Shown: positions 17,120 through 26,201 of the stretch, piece after piece
Position numbering within the stretch: position 1 is the stretch's first letter
How the letters are laid out: the number at the start of each line of letters is the position of its first letter
Assembly (NCBI RefSeq): GCF_000765675.1
Contig: NZ_JRPA02000005.1
Span: forward strand, 52,260 to 116,259
DNA: 64,000 nucleotides
Direction: 5' to 3'
Source: Helicobacter sp. MIT 05-5294
Lineage (GTDB): Bacteria > Campylobacterota > Campylobacteria > Campylobacterales > Helicobacteraceae
Made by a program: the position numbers and the translations under genes
The notes under the pieces: generated by a model
Seen by the model: only the letters and a program-made list of their open reading frames with translations
What the model was told of the DNA's origin: nothing
The model's database searches: none

Positions 17120-17774
17120 AAATAACCCCTTCTTCAATATGAAAATGACGATAATTCACCCCTAGAGTTTCTGGGATTCTGTGGGTTACAACCACCACCG
17201 TGATTCCAAGTTGCACATTCACACCCCTAAGGAGATTCCAAATCACTTCAGAGGAATAATCATCTAGGTTTCCTGTCGGCTCATCGGCGAGAATCAAAAG
17301 CGGATTATGCGAGAGTGCGCGCGCCATTGCCACGCGTTGTTGCTCTCCACCGCTAAGTTCTAGCGGATATTTGCTTCCTTTGTGAGAAAGTTTGATATGC
17401 GCAAGAAGTCTATCGGTTTGTGCTTGGCAGGATTCCTTAGTAAATCCGCCGATAATCATCGGAAGCATTACATTTTTTTCTACATTAAAATCTTTGATGA
17501 GTTTGTAGTCTTGAAAAATAATCCCCAAATGTCGGCGTAGAATCTCAATGTTTTTTTTGTTTGCCTTAAACATTTCTACCCCGCAAACTTCCAAAGAACC
17601 GCTCTTTAAGGGTAAATCCCCATAAATAGAACGCATTAGAGTGCTTTTGCCGCTTCCGCTTGGACCGCTAATGAAGACGAAATCTTTAGGATAAATGCTA
17701 AAGCTTGAATTTTTAATAATGATTTCGTTTTTGTAACCCAGATTGATGTTTTGTGCTTGAACGATTGCGTCCAT
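17106..17774 (-). CDS. ftsE: Cell-division ATP-binding protein FtsE
   Basis: A 222-residue ABC ATPase, full length, with Walker [10 protein letters not shown], the Q-loop region IIFQDYKL, signature [15 protein letters not shown], Walker [14 protein letters not shown] and a switch His (VVVVTHR). It pairs with FtsX at the inner membrane. The start codon abuts the trmB stop and the end overlaps ftsX, so the genes are tightly coupled. Confidence 0.94.
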   Translation of the reverse strand: MDAIVQAQNINLGYKNEIIIKNSSFSIYPKDFVFISGPSGSGKSTLMRSIYGDLPLKSGSLEVCGVEMFKANKKNIEILRRHLGIIFQDYKLIKDFNVEKNVMLPMIIGGFTKESCQAQTDRLLAHIKLSHKGSKYPLELSGGEQQRVAMARALSHNPLLILADEPTGNLDDYSSEVIWNLLRGVNVQLGITVVVVTHRIPETLGVNYRHFHIEEGVIYELS

Positions 17775-19181
17775 TTACGATTCCTTGCTGATTTTAAAGT
17801 TATTTTGGATTAATTCTAATAAGCGAAGATGCGCTTGATGATTCAGATAAGTTGGCAGTGGAGTTTCTCTAAAATACTCCATAGAATCTGTTTGCAGCAC
17901 ATAGCGGGTTTGTGGATAATTAAAATCACCGAAGGAGCATTTTAACAAACAAGAAGAATGCGGGGTGTTAGAATCCCTAAAGGATTCTTGAATGCGAGGC
18001 TTGTTTGATTTATTTTGCGCAGTTTGATAGGGCGAAAAATACGCAGAATCTTCAAGTAATAAATCCTCCAAATGCAAGAAATAATTATCTTGCACGATTT
18101 TTGTTTTTTGGAAATTTTTAGGGTAAAGATAAAGAGGTTGGGAATGAGAATCCAAAAAGTCAAATGCAAAATCTAGTTTGCGCTCATTAGAATGACGCAA
18201 GGCAAAAAATTCAAGATTGTAAAGGGTTTTGTTTTCTCTTTTCCACCTTGCTTCGTATTTGCTTGTGATTGCCTCATCAGCGTTGATTTGAGAATGTGTG
18301 GTAAACTCTGTTGTGAAGTTTTGCGCTAGAGTTTTGGCGTAGTTGAAATATTCTAAGCTATCTGTGCGTAATTGTAGATGTCCTTGTGGTTTAAGAGTGC
18401 GTGCGCTTTGCTGTAAAAAGGCTTCGCTTAGGATTCTGCGATTGGGTTGTTTATCCCAAGGGACAGGGAAATGCACGAAGATTTTATCCAAAACATTGGA
18501 GGGTAAAAGCTCTAAGAAAATCCGCGCATCATAGCTAAGAATCAAGATGTTTTGGAGGTTATGAAGCCCAATTTGTCGCGCGACTTGCTCTAGTGAGGGG
18601 AAATGAATCTCTAAGCCAATGTGTAGAATCTCTGGGTGATTTTTGGCATTATGCAGTAAATGTCGTCCGCTCCCAAAGCCAATTTCTAGCCAAATTTGTG
18701 GAAAATCTTTGGAATCACTACTCATGGGATTCTGGGGAAATTCTAACTTTAGCTTTGGTTTTTGTAAGTTTAATAGATTTTCAAAATCCAAAAAATCTTC
18801 AATGCTTTTAATGAAAGGAAGTTTGTGTTCTAGCGCGATTCCTTTGCTATTGAGGTTGTGCGTGAGAATGGAATCTTGAAAATCCATTAGAATCTTTAAA
18901 GCGTTTTTGAGAATTTCCACAGGAGAAATGCGCGAGTTTTTGTCAAAGCGAACGATAGTCTCTTGCAGTTTATCTTTGGATTTGGGGCGCGTTTTGATTT
19001 CTAGGAAAAATTTTTTGGTGTTTTTTGTAGAATCCTTTGGAATAAAACTTACTTGCAATAAAGAAAAGTTAGGATTCTGCGTGGAATGAAAATTTTGGAC
19101 AAAACAAAACTCGCCCAATGGGTGTGCAACCCTTAGCGGAAGATTAGGGAGTTTTAGTTGTGTAGTTTTGAAGTGTGGCAT
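17775..19181 (-). CDS. trmB: tRNA (guanine-N7-)-methyltransferase, long form
   Basis: A 468-residue protein whose middle (about residues 155-330) is the TrmB methyltransferase that makes m7G46 in tRNA with S-adenosylmethionine. Visible are motif I IWLEIGFGSGRHLL, the GLEIH strand and the family-specific FVHFPVPWDKQPNRRIL. It is about twice the length of E. coli TrmB because of N- and C-terminal extensions without recognisable motifs; long forms are usual in Campylobacterota. It starts one base after the fibronectin-like lipoprotein gene and ends exactly at the ftsE start. Confidence 0.88.
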   Translation of the reverse strand: MPHFKTTQLKLPNLPLRVAHPLGEFCFVQNFHSTQNPNFSLLQVSFIPKDSTKNTKKFFLEIKTRPKSKDKLQETIVRFDKNSRISPVEILKNALKILMDFQDSILTHNLNSKGIALEHKLPFIKSIEDFLDFENLLNLQKPKLKLEFPQNPMSSDSKDFPQIWLEIGFGSGRHLLHNAKNHPEILHIGLEIHFPSLEQVARQIGLHNLQNILILSYDARIFLELLPSNVLDKIFVHFPVPWDKQPNRRILSEAFLQQSARTLKPQGHLQLRTDSLEYFNYAKTLAQNFTTEFTTHSQINADEAITSKYEARWKRENKTLYNLEFFALRHSNERKLDFAFDFLDSHSQPLYLYPKNFQKTKIVQDNYFLHLEDLLLEDSAYFSPYQTAQNKSNKPRIQESFRDSNTPHSSCLLKCSFGDFNYPQTRYVLQTDSMEYFRETPLPTYLNHQAHLRLLELIQNNFKISKES

Positions 19182-19182
19182 T

Positions 19183-20448
19183 TTATTTGGGTAAGGATAG
19201 CGTAACTTCTTGCGAAGGTTTGGATTCTAAGCCATTTTCATCTAATGCGCTGACGCTATAATAATATTTTTGTCCTGCTTTGACTTCTCTATCTATAAAC
19301 TCTGTCGTTAGAACTTTGTTATAGCGCAAAGTTTCCCCAAAAAACAAAGAATCCTTTTTATACACCACATATTCTTTAGTGCGTGAATCTGTAGGATACC
19401 ATTTTAGCACGACAGAACCATCTTCAATTTGCGCATAAGTGATATTTGGAGAGGTTGGAATCGCTAAAGTTGCGCCACTAATTGGTCCGACTTCTAGGCT
19501 ATCAATGCCGTCTTTATCGGTAGCGATGATTTTGTAATTGTATTGTTCGCCATCTTTTCCTATTAAATCTTGATAAGAATTTGTGTTGCTCGGTAGGGTT
19601 ACAAGTGTAGTATAGAAGCTTGAAATTAGCGTAGAGCGCAGAATCTTATAGGAAGCGACTTCAGGATTGCTGTGGAGATCCCAACTAAGATTTACTTGTC
19701 GTGGGATATTGTTTGTCGCTTTAAAATTAGTGATTTGTGTGGGTTTTGGTTTGGTGGTTGCTTTGACGCTTTTAGAGGGAAGTGAGCGCGAACCATTGGC
19801 GTTATAAGCGATGATTTGATATTCATAGGTTGTATTATCTTCTAGTTTGGTATCTAAATATTCCACTAAAAGGCGATTTTGGATTTTGTCAAGCTCTTTC
19901 CAATTTCCATTTTTATCCCTGCGTTCTATGATATAGCCACTTACGCGCGTGTCTTGATGTGGATTCCAAATCACTTTAACTTTTCGCGGGTAATTGCTAA
20001 TGGCTTCTACATAGCTTACTGCGCTGATAGAATGTGTTTTAGCTGAAATAGCTGAAGAAAAATCTGAAACATTTTTTTGCTTATCAAAAGAAACAAGTTG
20101 ATAGATATATTCTGTATCGGATTCTAATTTATTATCTGCATAGTGCGTCGTAAAGCGTGAATCAAGCGTGGCGATTTTGCTAAAGCTTTGCGCATTTGCT
20201 TTTTTGCGGTAGAGATGATAACCTGCGACATTTGGGTCTTGAACCAAATCCCATTCCAAGCCGATTGTATTGACATCACTTAAAACACGAATGTCTTTTG
20301 GTGGTGTCAAAGAATGATTAATACTAGGGCTTGATGTCGTAGCACAACCGCCAAAAATCAGAATCCAAAAGGCGAAGAATCCGCCAAAAATCATTTTAGC
20401 AGAAAGGAATCTAGTAGAGAAAAATTCAAAGGGATTGCTTAAAGTCAT
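19183..20448 (-). CDS. Fibronectin type III repeat lipoprotein
   Basis: A 421-residue predicted lipoprotein with four fibronectin type III-like repeats. A hydrophobic segment ends in the lipobox IFGGC (Cys35). Each repeat carries the LxWxxxxDxxVxGYxxYR pattern, for example IGLEWDLVQDPNVAGYHLYR, VIWNPHQDTRVSGYIIER, LSWDLHSNPEVASYKILR and LKWYPTDSRTKEYVVYKK. Such domains usually mediate protein or glycan contacts at the cell surface. A Fn3 lipoprotein between trmB and an RluA-family gene is also what I recall from C. jejuni. ATG 20448 is used; ATG 20394 would still keep the signal. Confidence 0.82.
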   Translation of the reverse strand: MTLSNPFEFFSTRFLSAKMIFGGFFAFWILIFGGCATTSSPSINHSLTPPKDIRVLSDVNTIGLEWDLVQDPNVAGYHLYRKKANAQSFSKIATLDSRFTTHYADNKLESDTEYIYQLVSFDKQKNVSDFSSAISAKTHSISAVSYVEAISNYPRKVKVIWNPHQDTRVSGYIIERRDKNGNWKELDKIQNRLLVEYLDTKLEDNTTYEYQIIAYNANGSRSLPSKSVKATTKPKPTQITNFKATNNIPRQVNLSWDLHSNPEVASYKILRSTLISSFYTTLVTLPSNTNSYQDLIGKDGEQYNYKIIATDKDGIDSLEVGPISGATLAIPTSPNITYAQIEDGSVVLKWYPTDSRTKEYVVYKKDSLFFGETLRYNKVLTTEFIDREVKAGQKYYYSVSALDENGLESKPSQEVTLSLPK

Positions 20449-20598
20449 TTCCGAAAATCCTTAAAAGAGAATGTAGAATCATAAATACAATATAAAGCTT
20501 AATTTTAACATAATTACATAAATGAGTGCAAGATAAATCAAAAGAATTTTGTATGATTTTATCAAGAAATTTTAATGTATGGATTGACAAAAGGCAGA

Positions 20599-21798
20599 TT
20601 AGTCATTGGGGACAAAAGCGGATTGGTAGAGTTTATCAAGGGGAAAGATGAGATTCCCCAAAGAATCACAAAAAGACTTTAAATCAAAGTTTAAATTTAA
20701 AAAATCTTGCATTTCTTGAAATATTGGGGCGTAAATATGCAGAATCTCACCGCTTTTTGGGTGCTGTAAATACAATAAATGCGAATGGAGCAGGATTCTA
20801 TCTTGCAGATTTTGCGTTAAAAGATTTTTGCATTTACAATCCTGATAGCCATAAAAGGAATCGCCTAAAATATGGCGGTTGATACTGCTTAAATGCACAC
20901 GGATTTGGTGTGTGCGCCCGCTAAAAAGCTTCGCTCCGATGAGTTCGCAATTTGATTGGATATTGCGCGTAGTAGCGATTTTAAAAAACGCGGTTTTGGC
21001 GGGTTTTGCGTTGGGGTTTTGGGAATTTGTTGTAATGTATTTTAGGCGATTTTTAGAATGGCGCACTAGCGGGGAATTAATGATAAGTGATTCCTTAAGT
21101 GCTTGGTCAATCACGCACAGATAATAGCGTCCCATTTGGCGCGTTTGAAGTTGTTGTTTGAGATTCTCGTGCGCAAAGTTATTTTTAGCAATCACGATTG
21201 CCCCGCTTGTGCCTCTATCTAGCCTATGCACGATTCCAGCACGATAAGAATCGCCAAGATTTGAGAGTGGGAAGTTTTGGTTTTGTAGCCATTGCACAAG
21301 CGTGAATTGCTCATCTTGCTCATTGGTGCGATGCACAACTAATCCTGCAGGTTTGTTTAGGATTAACAAATCTTCATCTTGATAAAGGATTGGAATCTTG
21401 AAGCCTTCGGGTTTTGTGTGGTAAGATTGCTTGGGATTAGAAAAACCAAGAGGCGCGGAATCTGAATTTAAAGAAGTATTAAGGGTTTGCGGTGGATTGA
21501 GAAGAGCAATTTCATCTTGTGCTTTGAGAGGAATCCCTTGTTTAGTGGGAATTGCGCCATTAAGCAAAACTTGACCTTTTGCAAATAGCTTTTCTGCTTT
21601 TGAGCGTGAGATTTGGAGCTTTTGAGCTATAAAAACATCGGCGCGAATTCCGATTTCATCGGCGTTTGGAATGTAGATTTGAGAGGCAATAGAATCCTGC
21701 GTAGCTTGGGGAAGTTTTGGCGCAGAATTTAAAGCCTGTGATGAAAAGGAAGTAAGAGAGAAATCATTGGCGTAAAATATCTGTGAAATCTTTTTCAT
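20599..21798 (-). CDS. RluA/RluD-family pseudouridine synthase
   Basis: A 399-residue RNA pseudouridine synthase. It has an S4 RNA-binding domain (ADVFIAQKLQISRSKAEKLF, about residues 53-72) and the RluA catalytic domain with GIVHRLDRGTSGAIVIAKN (catalytic Asp in HRLDRGTSG), followed by SGRTHQIRVHL. Members modify 23S rRNA or tRNA uridines; which site is not clear from sequence. It is longer than E. coli RluD because of a Ser/Gln-rich N-terminus. It is divergent from rodA. Confidence 0.88.
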   Translation of the reverse strand: MKKISQIFYANDFSLTSFSSQALNSAPKLPQATQDSIASQIYIPNADEIGIRADVFIAQKLQISRSKAEKLFAKGQVLLNGAIPTKQGIPLKAQDEIALLNPPQTLNTSLNSDSAPLGFSNPKQSYHTKPEGFKIPILYQDEDLLILNKPAGLVVHRTNEQDEQFTLVQWLQNQNFPLSNLGDSYRAGIVHRLDRGTSGAIVIAKNNFAHENLKQQLQTRQMGRYYLCVIDQALKESLIINSPLVRHSKNRLKYITTNSQNPNAKPAKTAFFKIATTRNIQSNCELIGAKLFSGRTHQIRVHLSSINRHILGDSFYGYQDCKCKNLLTQNLQDRILLHSHLLYLQHPKSGEILHIYAPIFQEMQDFLNLNFDLKSFCDSLGNLIFPLDKLYQSAFVPND

Positions 21799-21864
21799 TT
21801 TAATGGAATCTTTGTGTGAAAATTATGTTAAAATTATCCTTAAAATTGTCATCTTGGATTCGTT

Positions 21865-22992
21865 TTGTTTAAGTTTAATTCTAAAATTCTAGCATATTTT
21901 GACTATACTTTGCCACTGCTTATTGCTCCAATCGTCTTGCTTTCGTGGTTTTTAATCAATGAAAACAATGAGTTTTTGGGCAATAAAGTTTTGATTTATG
22001 TAGGCGTGGGCATTTTGATTTTTTCAATTGTTTTTCTGATTCCTGTGCGCAGGATTCCGTGGCTGATTATTGGTTTTTATTGTTTAAATCTTGTTTTTTT
22101 GGTTTTGGTGGAGTTTTTTGGTGATACGCGTTTGGGTGCACAAAGATGGCTTGAGATTCCATTGGTTCATTTCACATTTCAGCCATCTGAAACAATGAAA
22201 CCCGCATTGATTTTTATGATAGCTTATTATGTGGGCAAAAAGCCACCTCCTAAAAATGGCTATAAATTGCTAGATTTTCTGAAATTATCTGCATTGATTC
22301 TTTTACCTTTTGTGCTTGTTTTAAAACAGCCTGATTTAGGCACTGCGCTTGTATTGTTGCTCATGGGATTTGGCGCGTTGTTTTTAATTGGGGTGAATTA
22401 CAAAATTTGGCTTGTTTTGGCGCTTGGCGTTTTGTTGCTTTCGCCTGTATTGTATGCGAATTTGCACGATTATCAGAAAAAACGCATTGTGGATTTTATC
22501 TCTAAAGAACCTGATTATCAAGTCAAACAAGCAATGATTGCAGTGGGTTCGGGCGGATTTTATGGTAAAGAAAAAGAAGAAGCAACGCAATCTTTATATA
22601 AGTTTTTGCCCATTGCGACGAGTGATTTTATTTTCCCGTATTTTGTAGAAAGATTTGGTTTTGTGGGTGCGATTGGATTGTTTATTTTGTATGGTGCTTT
22701 GATTTTTCATATTTTTTCTATGAGCTATGAAAATGACAAAGATTATTTTTTGAAAGTCGTTTCGTATTGTGTGGGATTGTTGATATTTATTTATTCGGGC
22801 GTGAATATTGCAATGACGATTGGATTAGCTCCTGTAGTTGGGATTCCGCTGCCTCTTTTTAGTTATGGCGGAAGTAGTTTTATTAATTTTATGATTCTTT
22901 TTGCAGTATTAGAAAATTTACTTGCCTTTAGATACAAATTTGTGTATAATCATAGCTCCTTTTCAAAAAGGGCCCTTAGCTCAGCTGGTTAG
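21865..22992 (+). CDS. rodA: Rod-shape SEDS peptidoglycan polymerase RodA (MrdB)
   Basis: A 375-residue polytopic membrane protein of the SEDS family, the glycosyltransferase that elongates peptidoglycan with PBP2 in rod-shaped cells. About ten hydrophobic helices are visible. Conserved loops include FTFQPSETMKPALI, VLKQPDLGTALVLL, SGGFYGKEKEEATQ and GLAPVVGIPLPLFSYGGSS. The start is TTG at 21865, with no in-frame ATG near it. The stop codon TAG (22990-22992) lies inside the D-arm of the following tRNA gene, so the last seven sense codons of the frame plus the stop are also tRNA sequence. Confidence 0.92.
   Translation: MFKFNSKILAYFDYTLPLLIAPIVLLSWFLINENNEFLGNKVLIYVGVGILIFSIVFLIPVRRIPWLIIGFYCLNLVFLVLVEFFGDTRLGAQRWLEIPLVHFTFQPSETMKPALIFMIAYYVGKKPPPKNGYKLLDFLKLSALILLPFVLVLKQPDLGTALVLLLMGFGALFLIGVNYKIWLVLALGVLLLSPVLYANLHDYQKKRIVDFISKEPDYQVKQAMIAVGSGGFYGKEKEEATQSLYKFLPIATSDFIFPYFVERFGFVGAIGLFILYGALIFHIFSMSYENDKDYFLKVVSYCVGLLIFIYSGVNIAMTIGLAPVVGIPLPLFSYGGSSFINFMILFAVLENLLAFRYKFVYNHSSFSKRALSSAG
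22945..22950 (+). promoter_or_regulatory. -10 box for the tRNA gene, inside rodA
   Basis: TGTGTATAAT gives an extended -10 (TATAAT) 20 bases before the 5' end of the tRNA. It lies within the last codons of rodA, so the tRNA probably has its own promoter. Confidence 0.55.
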
Positions 22993-23046
22993 AGCACTCG
23001 GCTCATAACCGATTGGTCATAGGTTCAAGTCCTATAGGGCCCACCA
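22970..23046 (+). tRNA. tRNA-Ile (anticodon CAT, lysidine type)
   Basis: The acceptor stem GGGCCCT pairs with AGGGCCC, followed by discriminator A and an encoded CCA. The D-arm (AGCTCAGCTGGTTAGAGCA), the anticodon loop CTCATAA and the T-loop GGTTCAAGTCC are all in place. The sequence resembles E. coli tRNA-Ile2 (GGCCCCTTAGCTCAG...) far more than initiator or elongator Met, so C34 is expected to be converted to lysidine by TilS and the tRNA to read AUA. Its first 23 bases overlap the rodA coding frame. Confidence 0.88.
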
Positions 23047-23081
23047 CAATACAACATATCAAATGTTTTTAGGAAAATAAT

Positions 23082-23309
23082 ATGGAAAAAATACAATGTC
23101 AAAATATCAAATGTCAAGGTTGTGTTAAAAAAATCAATGAAGCACTTTTAGAAAAATACCCCTCTTTAAAAGTAGATATAGCAAGTCAAAGCGTAGAAGT
23201 GGAAGCAGATAGCAATGGAATCGCACAAATCAAGCAAAAGCTACAAGAGTTAGGATTTTTAAAAGAAGAAGGAATCTTTGGCAAACTAAAGGGCTTCTTT
23301 GTAAAATAA
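23082..23309 (+). CDS. HMA-domain metal-binding protein (CopP/CopZ-like)
   Basis: A 75-residue ferredoxin-like heavy-metal-associated domain, the fold of copper chaperones. The metal loop reads CQNIKCQGCVKKI, with CxxC (CQGC) and an additional upstream Cys, in place of the usual GMTCxxC. The rest (VDIASQSVEVEAD, IKQKLQELGF) fits the family pattern. No copper ATPase gene is adjacent, so the partner is unknown. It begins 36 bases after the tRNA. Confidence 0.75.
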   Translation: MEKIQCQNIKCQGCVKKINEALLEKYPSLKVDIASQSVEVEADSNGIAQIKQKLQELGFLKEEGIFGKLKGFFVK

Positions 23310-23318
23310 AGGTTTGTA

Positions 23319-24158
23319 ATGGAAATTTTATTATTTGTTACCATTGTGATTGTCGTAATCGCAGTGATTAATTTCAAAGATTACTTAAATAATCCCCAAA
23401 AGCGTCCGCGCATTGAATATAGAGAAAACAGCGGTGAAGTAGAGGAATATCAGAATCCTTATAAAGATCAAGAACCAATCCCAACGCTAAGCAGAGAGGA
23501 AAAAATCCGAAATAGCGAGTATGGTTTGATTGTTGCGCTTCTATCTAAACTCGCACAAAGTGATGGCAAAGTGTGTGAGCTAGAATTGGAGCTTATGGAA
23601 AATACGATTGAGGATATTGCAGAGGCATTGTGTTTGCAAAGTGCGATGAATCAAAAAGAAGAGATATTAGAGATTCTACACAAGATTTTTGATACAACGC
23701 ATCAGAGTGTGGAAACTTTAACACAAAGTTATGCTAATCTAACCAAAGGACAATATAAAAGTCGTTTAAAATTAGTAGAATACTTGCTTTCTCTTGCTTA
23801 TGCGGATAATGAGCTTGGCGTTCAAGAGCGTGAAATAATCCTTGATGTCGCCGCGTATTTGGAAATTGCTAATGATGATTTTAACGCCCTTTATGATGCG
23901 TTTGAAGCATTTTATGCGCAAAAACAAGCGGATTCTACTTTGCAGGAAGCCTATGCGATTTTAGGCGTCAAAGAAGAAGATGATATGGAACATATCAAGA
24001 AGACTTATAAGAATCTCGTGCGTGAGTTTCACCCTGATATTTTGTATCATAAAGGGCTAGACCAATCTATTATGGAAAACTCCACGCGCAAATTGCAGTC
24101 CATCAATCGGGCGTATCAAGTGATTAAAGAACATAGAAAAACCAACGAATCGCATTAA
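23319..24158 (+). CDS. TerB-like / J-domain membrane protein (DjlA-like)
   Basis: A 279-residue co-chaperone. It has an N-terminal membrane anchor (residues 2-19), a TerB-like helical domain (about 65-200, starting YGLIVALLSKLAQSDGKVC), and a C-terminal J-domain (about 208-275) with the HPD tripeptide in LVREFHPDILYHKG. DjlA-type proteins have this order and recruit DnaK to the membrane. It lies nine bases after the HMA gene and 21 bases before ciaB. Confidence 0.82.
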   Translation: MEILLFVTIVIVVIAVINFKDYLNNPQKRPRIEYRENSGEVEEYQNPYKDQEPIPTLSREEKIRNSEYGLIVALLSKLAQSDGKVCELELELMENTIEDIAEALCLQSAMNQKEEILEILHKIFDTTHQSVETLTQSYANLTKGQYKSRLKLVEYLLSLAYADNELGVQEREIILDVAAYLEIANDDFNALYDAFEAFYAQKQADSTLQEAYAILGVKEEDDMEHIKKTYKNLVREFHPDILYHKGLDQSIMENSTRKLQSINRAYQVIKEHRKTNESH

Positions 24159-24179
24159 AATAATATGGAGTAAGCACAG

Positions 24180-26192
24180 ATGACAGAAGCGGATATTTTG
24201 CAAGATATTGTGAAGATTTATAGAAGAATAGAAAACCAAAACAAACAGACCAATGCGCTTTATGAGTCCATTAAATCCGATAAAATTCCGCATTTTTTAG
24301 AAAGCGTTTTCGCTAGGATTCCGCATAATCGCGAATCTTTACTTGCATGTTTAGACCGCGTGGTTGCACTACAAGAAGCTCCGTTGATGAATGTTTTGCA
24401 AAGCCTTGAAATGGACGAGGAACAAGTGATCAGCTTAAGAATGCAGCTTCTTAAGATTGCGCGTGATTTTCATATGGAAAAGCACAAAGCACTGATAATG
24501 TTTATCTCCAAAGAACAGCTGTTAAGCCCATTTTTGAGGGCGTTGATTCAAGCAGTGCATCAAATTGGTTTGTGCTTTAATGATTTCTTTATGGCTTGGC
24601 AAAAAGATTTGATACTTGGAATCAATCGTGAGCTAAATCAAACTTACAACAAAGATTTGCAAAAGATTTTGGAAGTTTTAAAACCTAGCTTAGAAGTTTC
24701 CTCATTTCAAGCATATTCTTTAACAAATATTTTAACCAATGAGACTTTAAAAGATCTTCCCAAACACCAACAAGAAGAGGAATTAACGCAAGAGGGCGAA
24801 ATCGCAGATAGAAGCTACTCTGTGCCTGTGCTTAAAGATTCTATTTATCAAGCCGTAGCGTATGCGGAGTTTTTTAAAGAAGAATTTGCGGCTTTGAAAA
24901 ATGCGCTTGATTTGGGGATTGAGTCTCTAACAAAAACTCCTGAAGTTCTCCCAAAAATGGAGCAAAAAAACGCCTATTTGAAATATTTTAAAGCCTTAAG
25001 GTCGGCTTTAATGCAGACAGATACGCATCGTTTGTTAGATTCTTGGAGGCTTGTAGATAAAGCTTGGATGGAGATTTCAACTCCTCTGCAAATCGGACAC
25101 CCTTTAGAATATTATGAAGATCATTTTAGAAAAGCAGTTGCTCCAGAGTGGGATTTGCGTATTGCGCGGATCTATGAGGGCGTGGATTTGCTAAATCCTG
25201 AAGAATCGCAAGAAGGCAAGATTTCTAAAGAATCTATGTTGAAGTTTTATCAATATTGTTGCTCCAAAACTCCCAATACAAAATACAAAGATGAAATTAG
25301 CGCGTGTGTGGAGCAATCTTTGCTTAAAACGCAAAGTTATGGCGGATTGCCCGCGCTTTTTTATGGAGCAGAGTTAAATGGGCTTTTTAGTGCGCAAGTT
25401 GTGCCAAATGACGAAAAAGTTAGCAAAAAATATGGCAAAAAGATTTTTTATTTTCCCGATAGAGTGCGCGAATTGGCATTAGCTAAGCCTTTTATGCTTT
25501 TAACTTCTAAAACTTTCCCTAAAAAATTCTTAGATTTTAATCGTGAGTTGTTGTTTTTTAGAAAAGAAGAATGGTATAAAGTTTATGAAATTTCAACGAT
25601 TGGGCATGAGTTTGGGCATATTTTGTGGGTGAGTTCTGATAGTGAGTTGCAAATGAATCTAAGTGGTCAATTTAAAAATATAGAAGAATTTAAGGCGACA
25701 ATGGGTGGGCTAACTTATTATTTCTTGTCCGCCAATCAGCCTTTGTTGCAGGAATTGATTTGCAACACTATCGCCCGTGCCGTTGGATTGATTGCCTATA
25801 TGAAAGAAGATGAAGTTTTGCCTTATTATTGTGAAAGTTTGATACATTTAGAGGTATTATTTAGTGCAGGGATTCTGCGTTATAAAGGTAATTTTGACAC
25901 GGAAGCTTTGGAAGTGAAGATCAATGAAGAGACAATGCAAACTTTGAAAAAACAATATTTAAATGTTTATAGGCAGCTCGTGATGACTTATTTAGAAAAG
26001 CAAGACGCGAAGATTTTTTTGGATTCTTATACGATGAAAGATTTAGAGGGTAATTATAAGCCTAAAAATGAGGAGGTTAGGGCTTTTGTGGAGGATTATT
26101 ATTTGCAATATCAAAAGATTGGTCAAGTAACCGATACGCTAACCTCACAACAATGGCAAGAAGATTACAAAAAACAACACAATTTAAATTAA
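24180..26192 (+). CDS. ciaB: CiaB-family protein with HExxH metallopeptidase signature
   Basis: A 670-residue cytoplasmic-looking protein that I recognise as the CiaB family, first described as a Campylobacter invasion antigen. It has no signal peptide. The N-terminal two thirds are helical. At residues 476-480 it carries HEFGH, followed by EEFKATMGG (Glu502/503) about 22-26 residues later. HExxH plus a downstream EExKA/R motif resembles the zinc site of M49 (dipeptidyl-peptidase III-like) enzymes, so an intracellular peptidase role is a serious alternative to an effector role. The gene sits in a run with the J-domain gene and cheR. Confidence 0.78.
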   Translation: MTEADILQDIVKIYRRIENQNKQTNALYESIKSDKIPHFLESVFARIPHNRESLLACLDRVVALQEAPLMNVLQSLEMDEEQVISLRMQLLKIARDFHMEKHKALIMFISKEQLLSPFLRALIQAVHQIGLCFNDFFMAWQKDLILGINRELNQTYNKDLQKILEVLKPSLEVSSFQAYSLTNILTNETLKDLPKHQQEEELTQEGEIADRSYSVPVLKDSIYQAVAYAEFFKEEFAALKNALDLGIESLTKTPEVLPKMEQKNAYLKYFKALRSALMQTDTHRLLDSWRLVDKAWMEISTPLQIGHPLEYYEDHFRKAVAPEWDLRIARIYEGVDLLNPEESQEGKISKESMLKFYQYCCSKTPNTKYKDEISACVEQSLLKTQSYGGLPALFYGAELNGLFSAQVVPNDEKVSKKYGKKIFYFPDRVRELALAKPFMLLTSKTFPKKFLDFNRELLFFRKEEWYKVYEISTIGHEFGHILWVSSDSELQMNLSGQFKNIEEFKATMGGLTYYFLSANQPLLQELICNTIARAVGLIAYMKEDEVLPYYCESLIHLEVLFSAGILRYKGNFDTEALEVKINEETMQTLKKQYLNVYRQLVMTYLEKQDAKIFLDSYTMKDLEGNYKPKNEEVRAFVEDYYLQYQKIGQVTDTLTSQQWQEDYKKQHNLN

Positions 26193-26201
26193 AGAGGAAG
26201 A

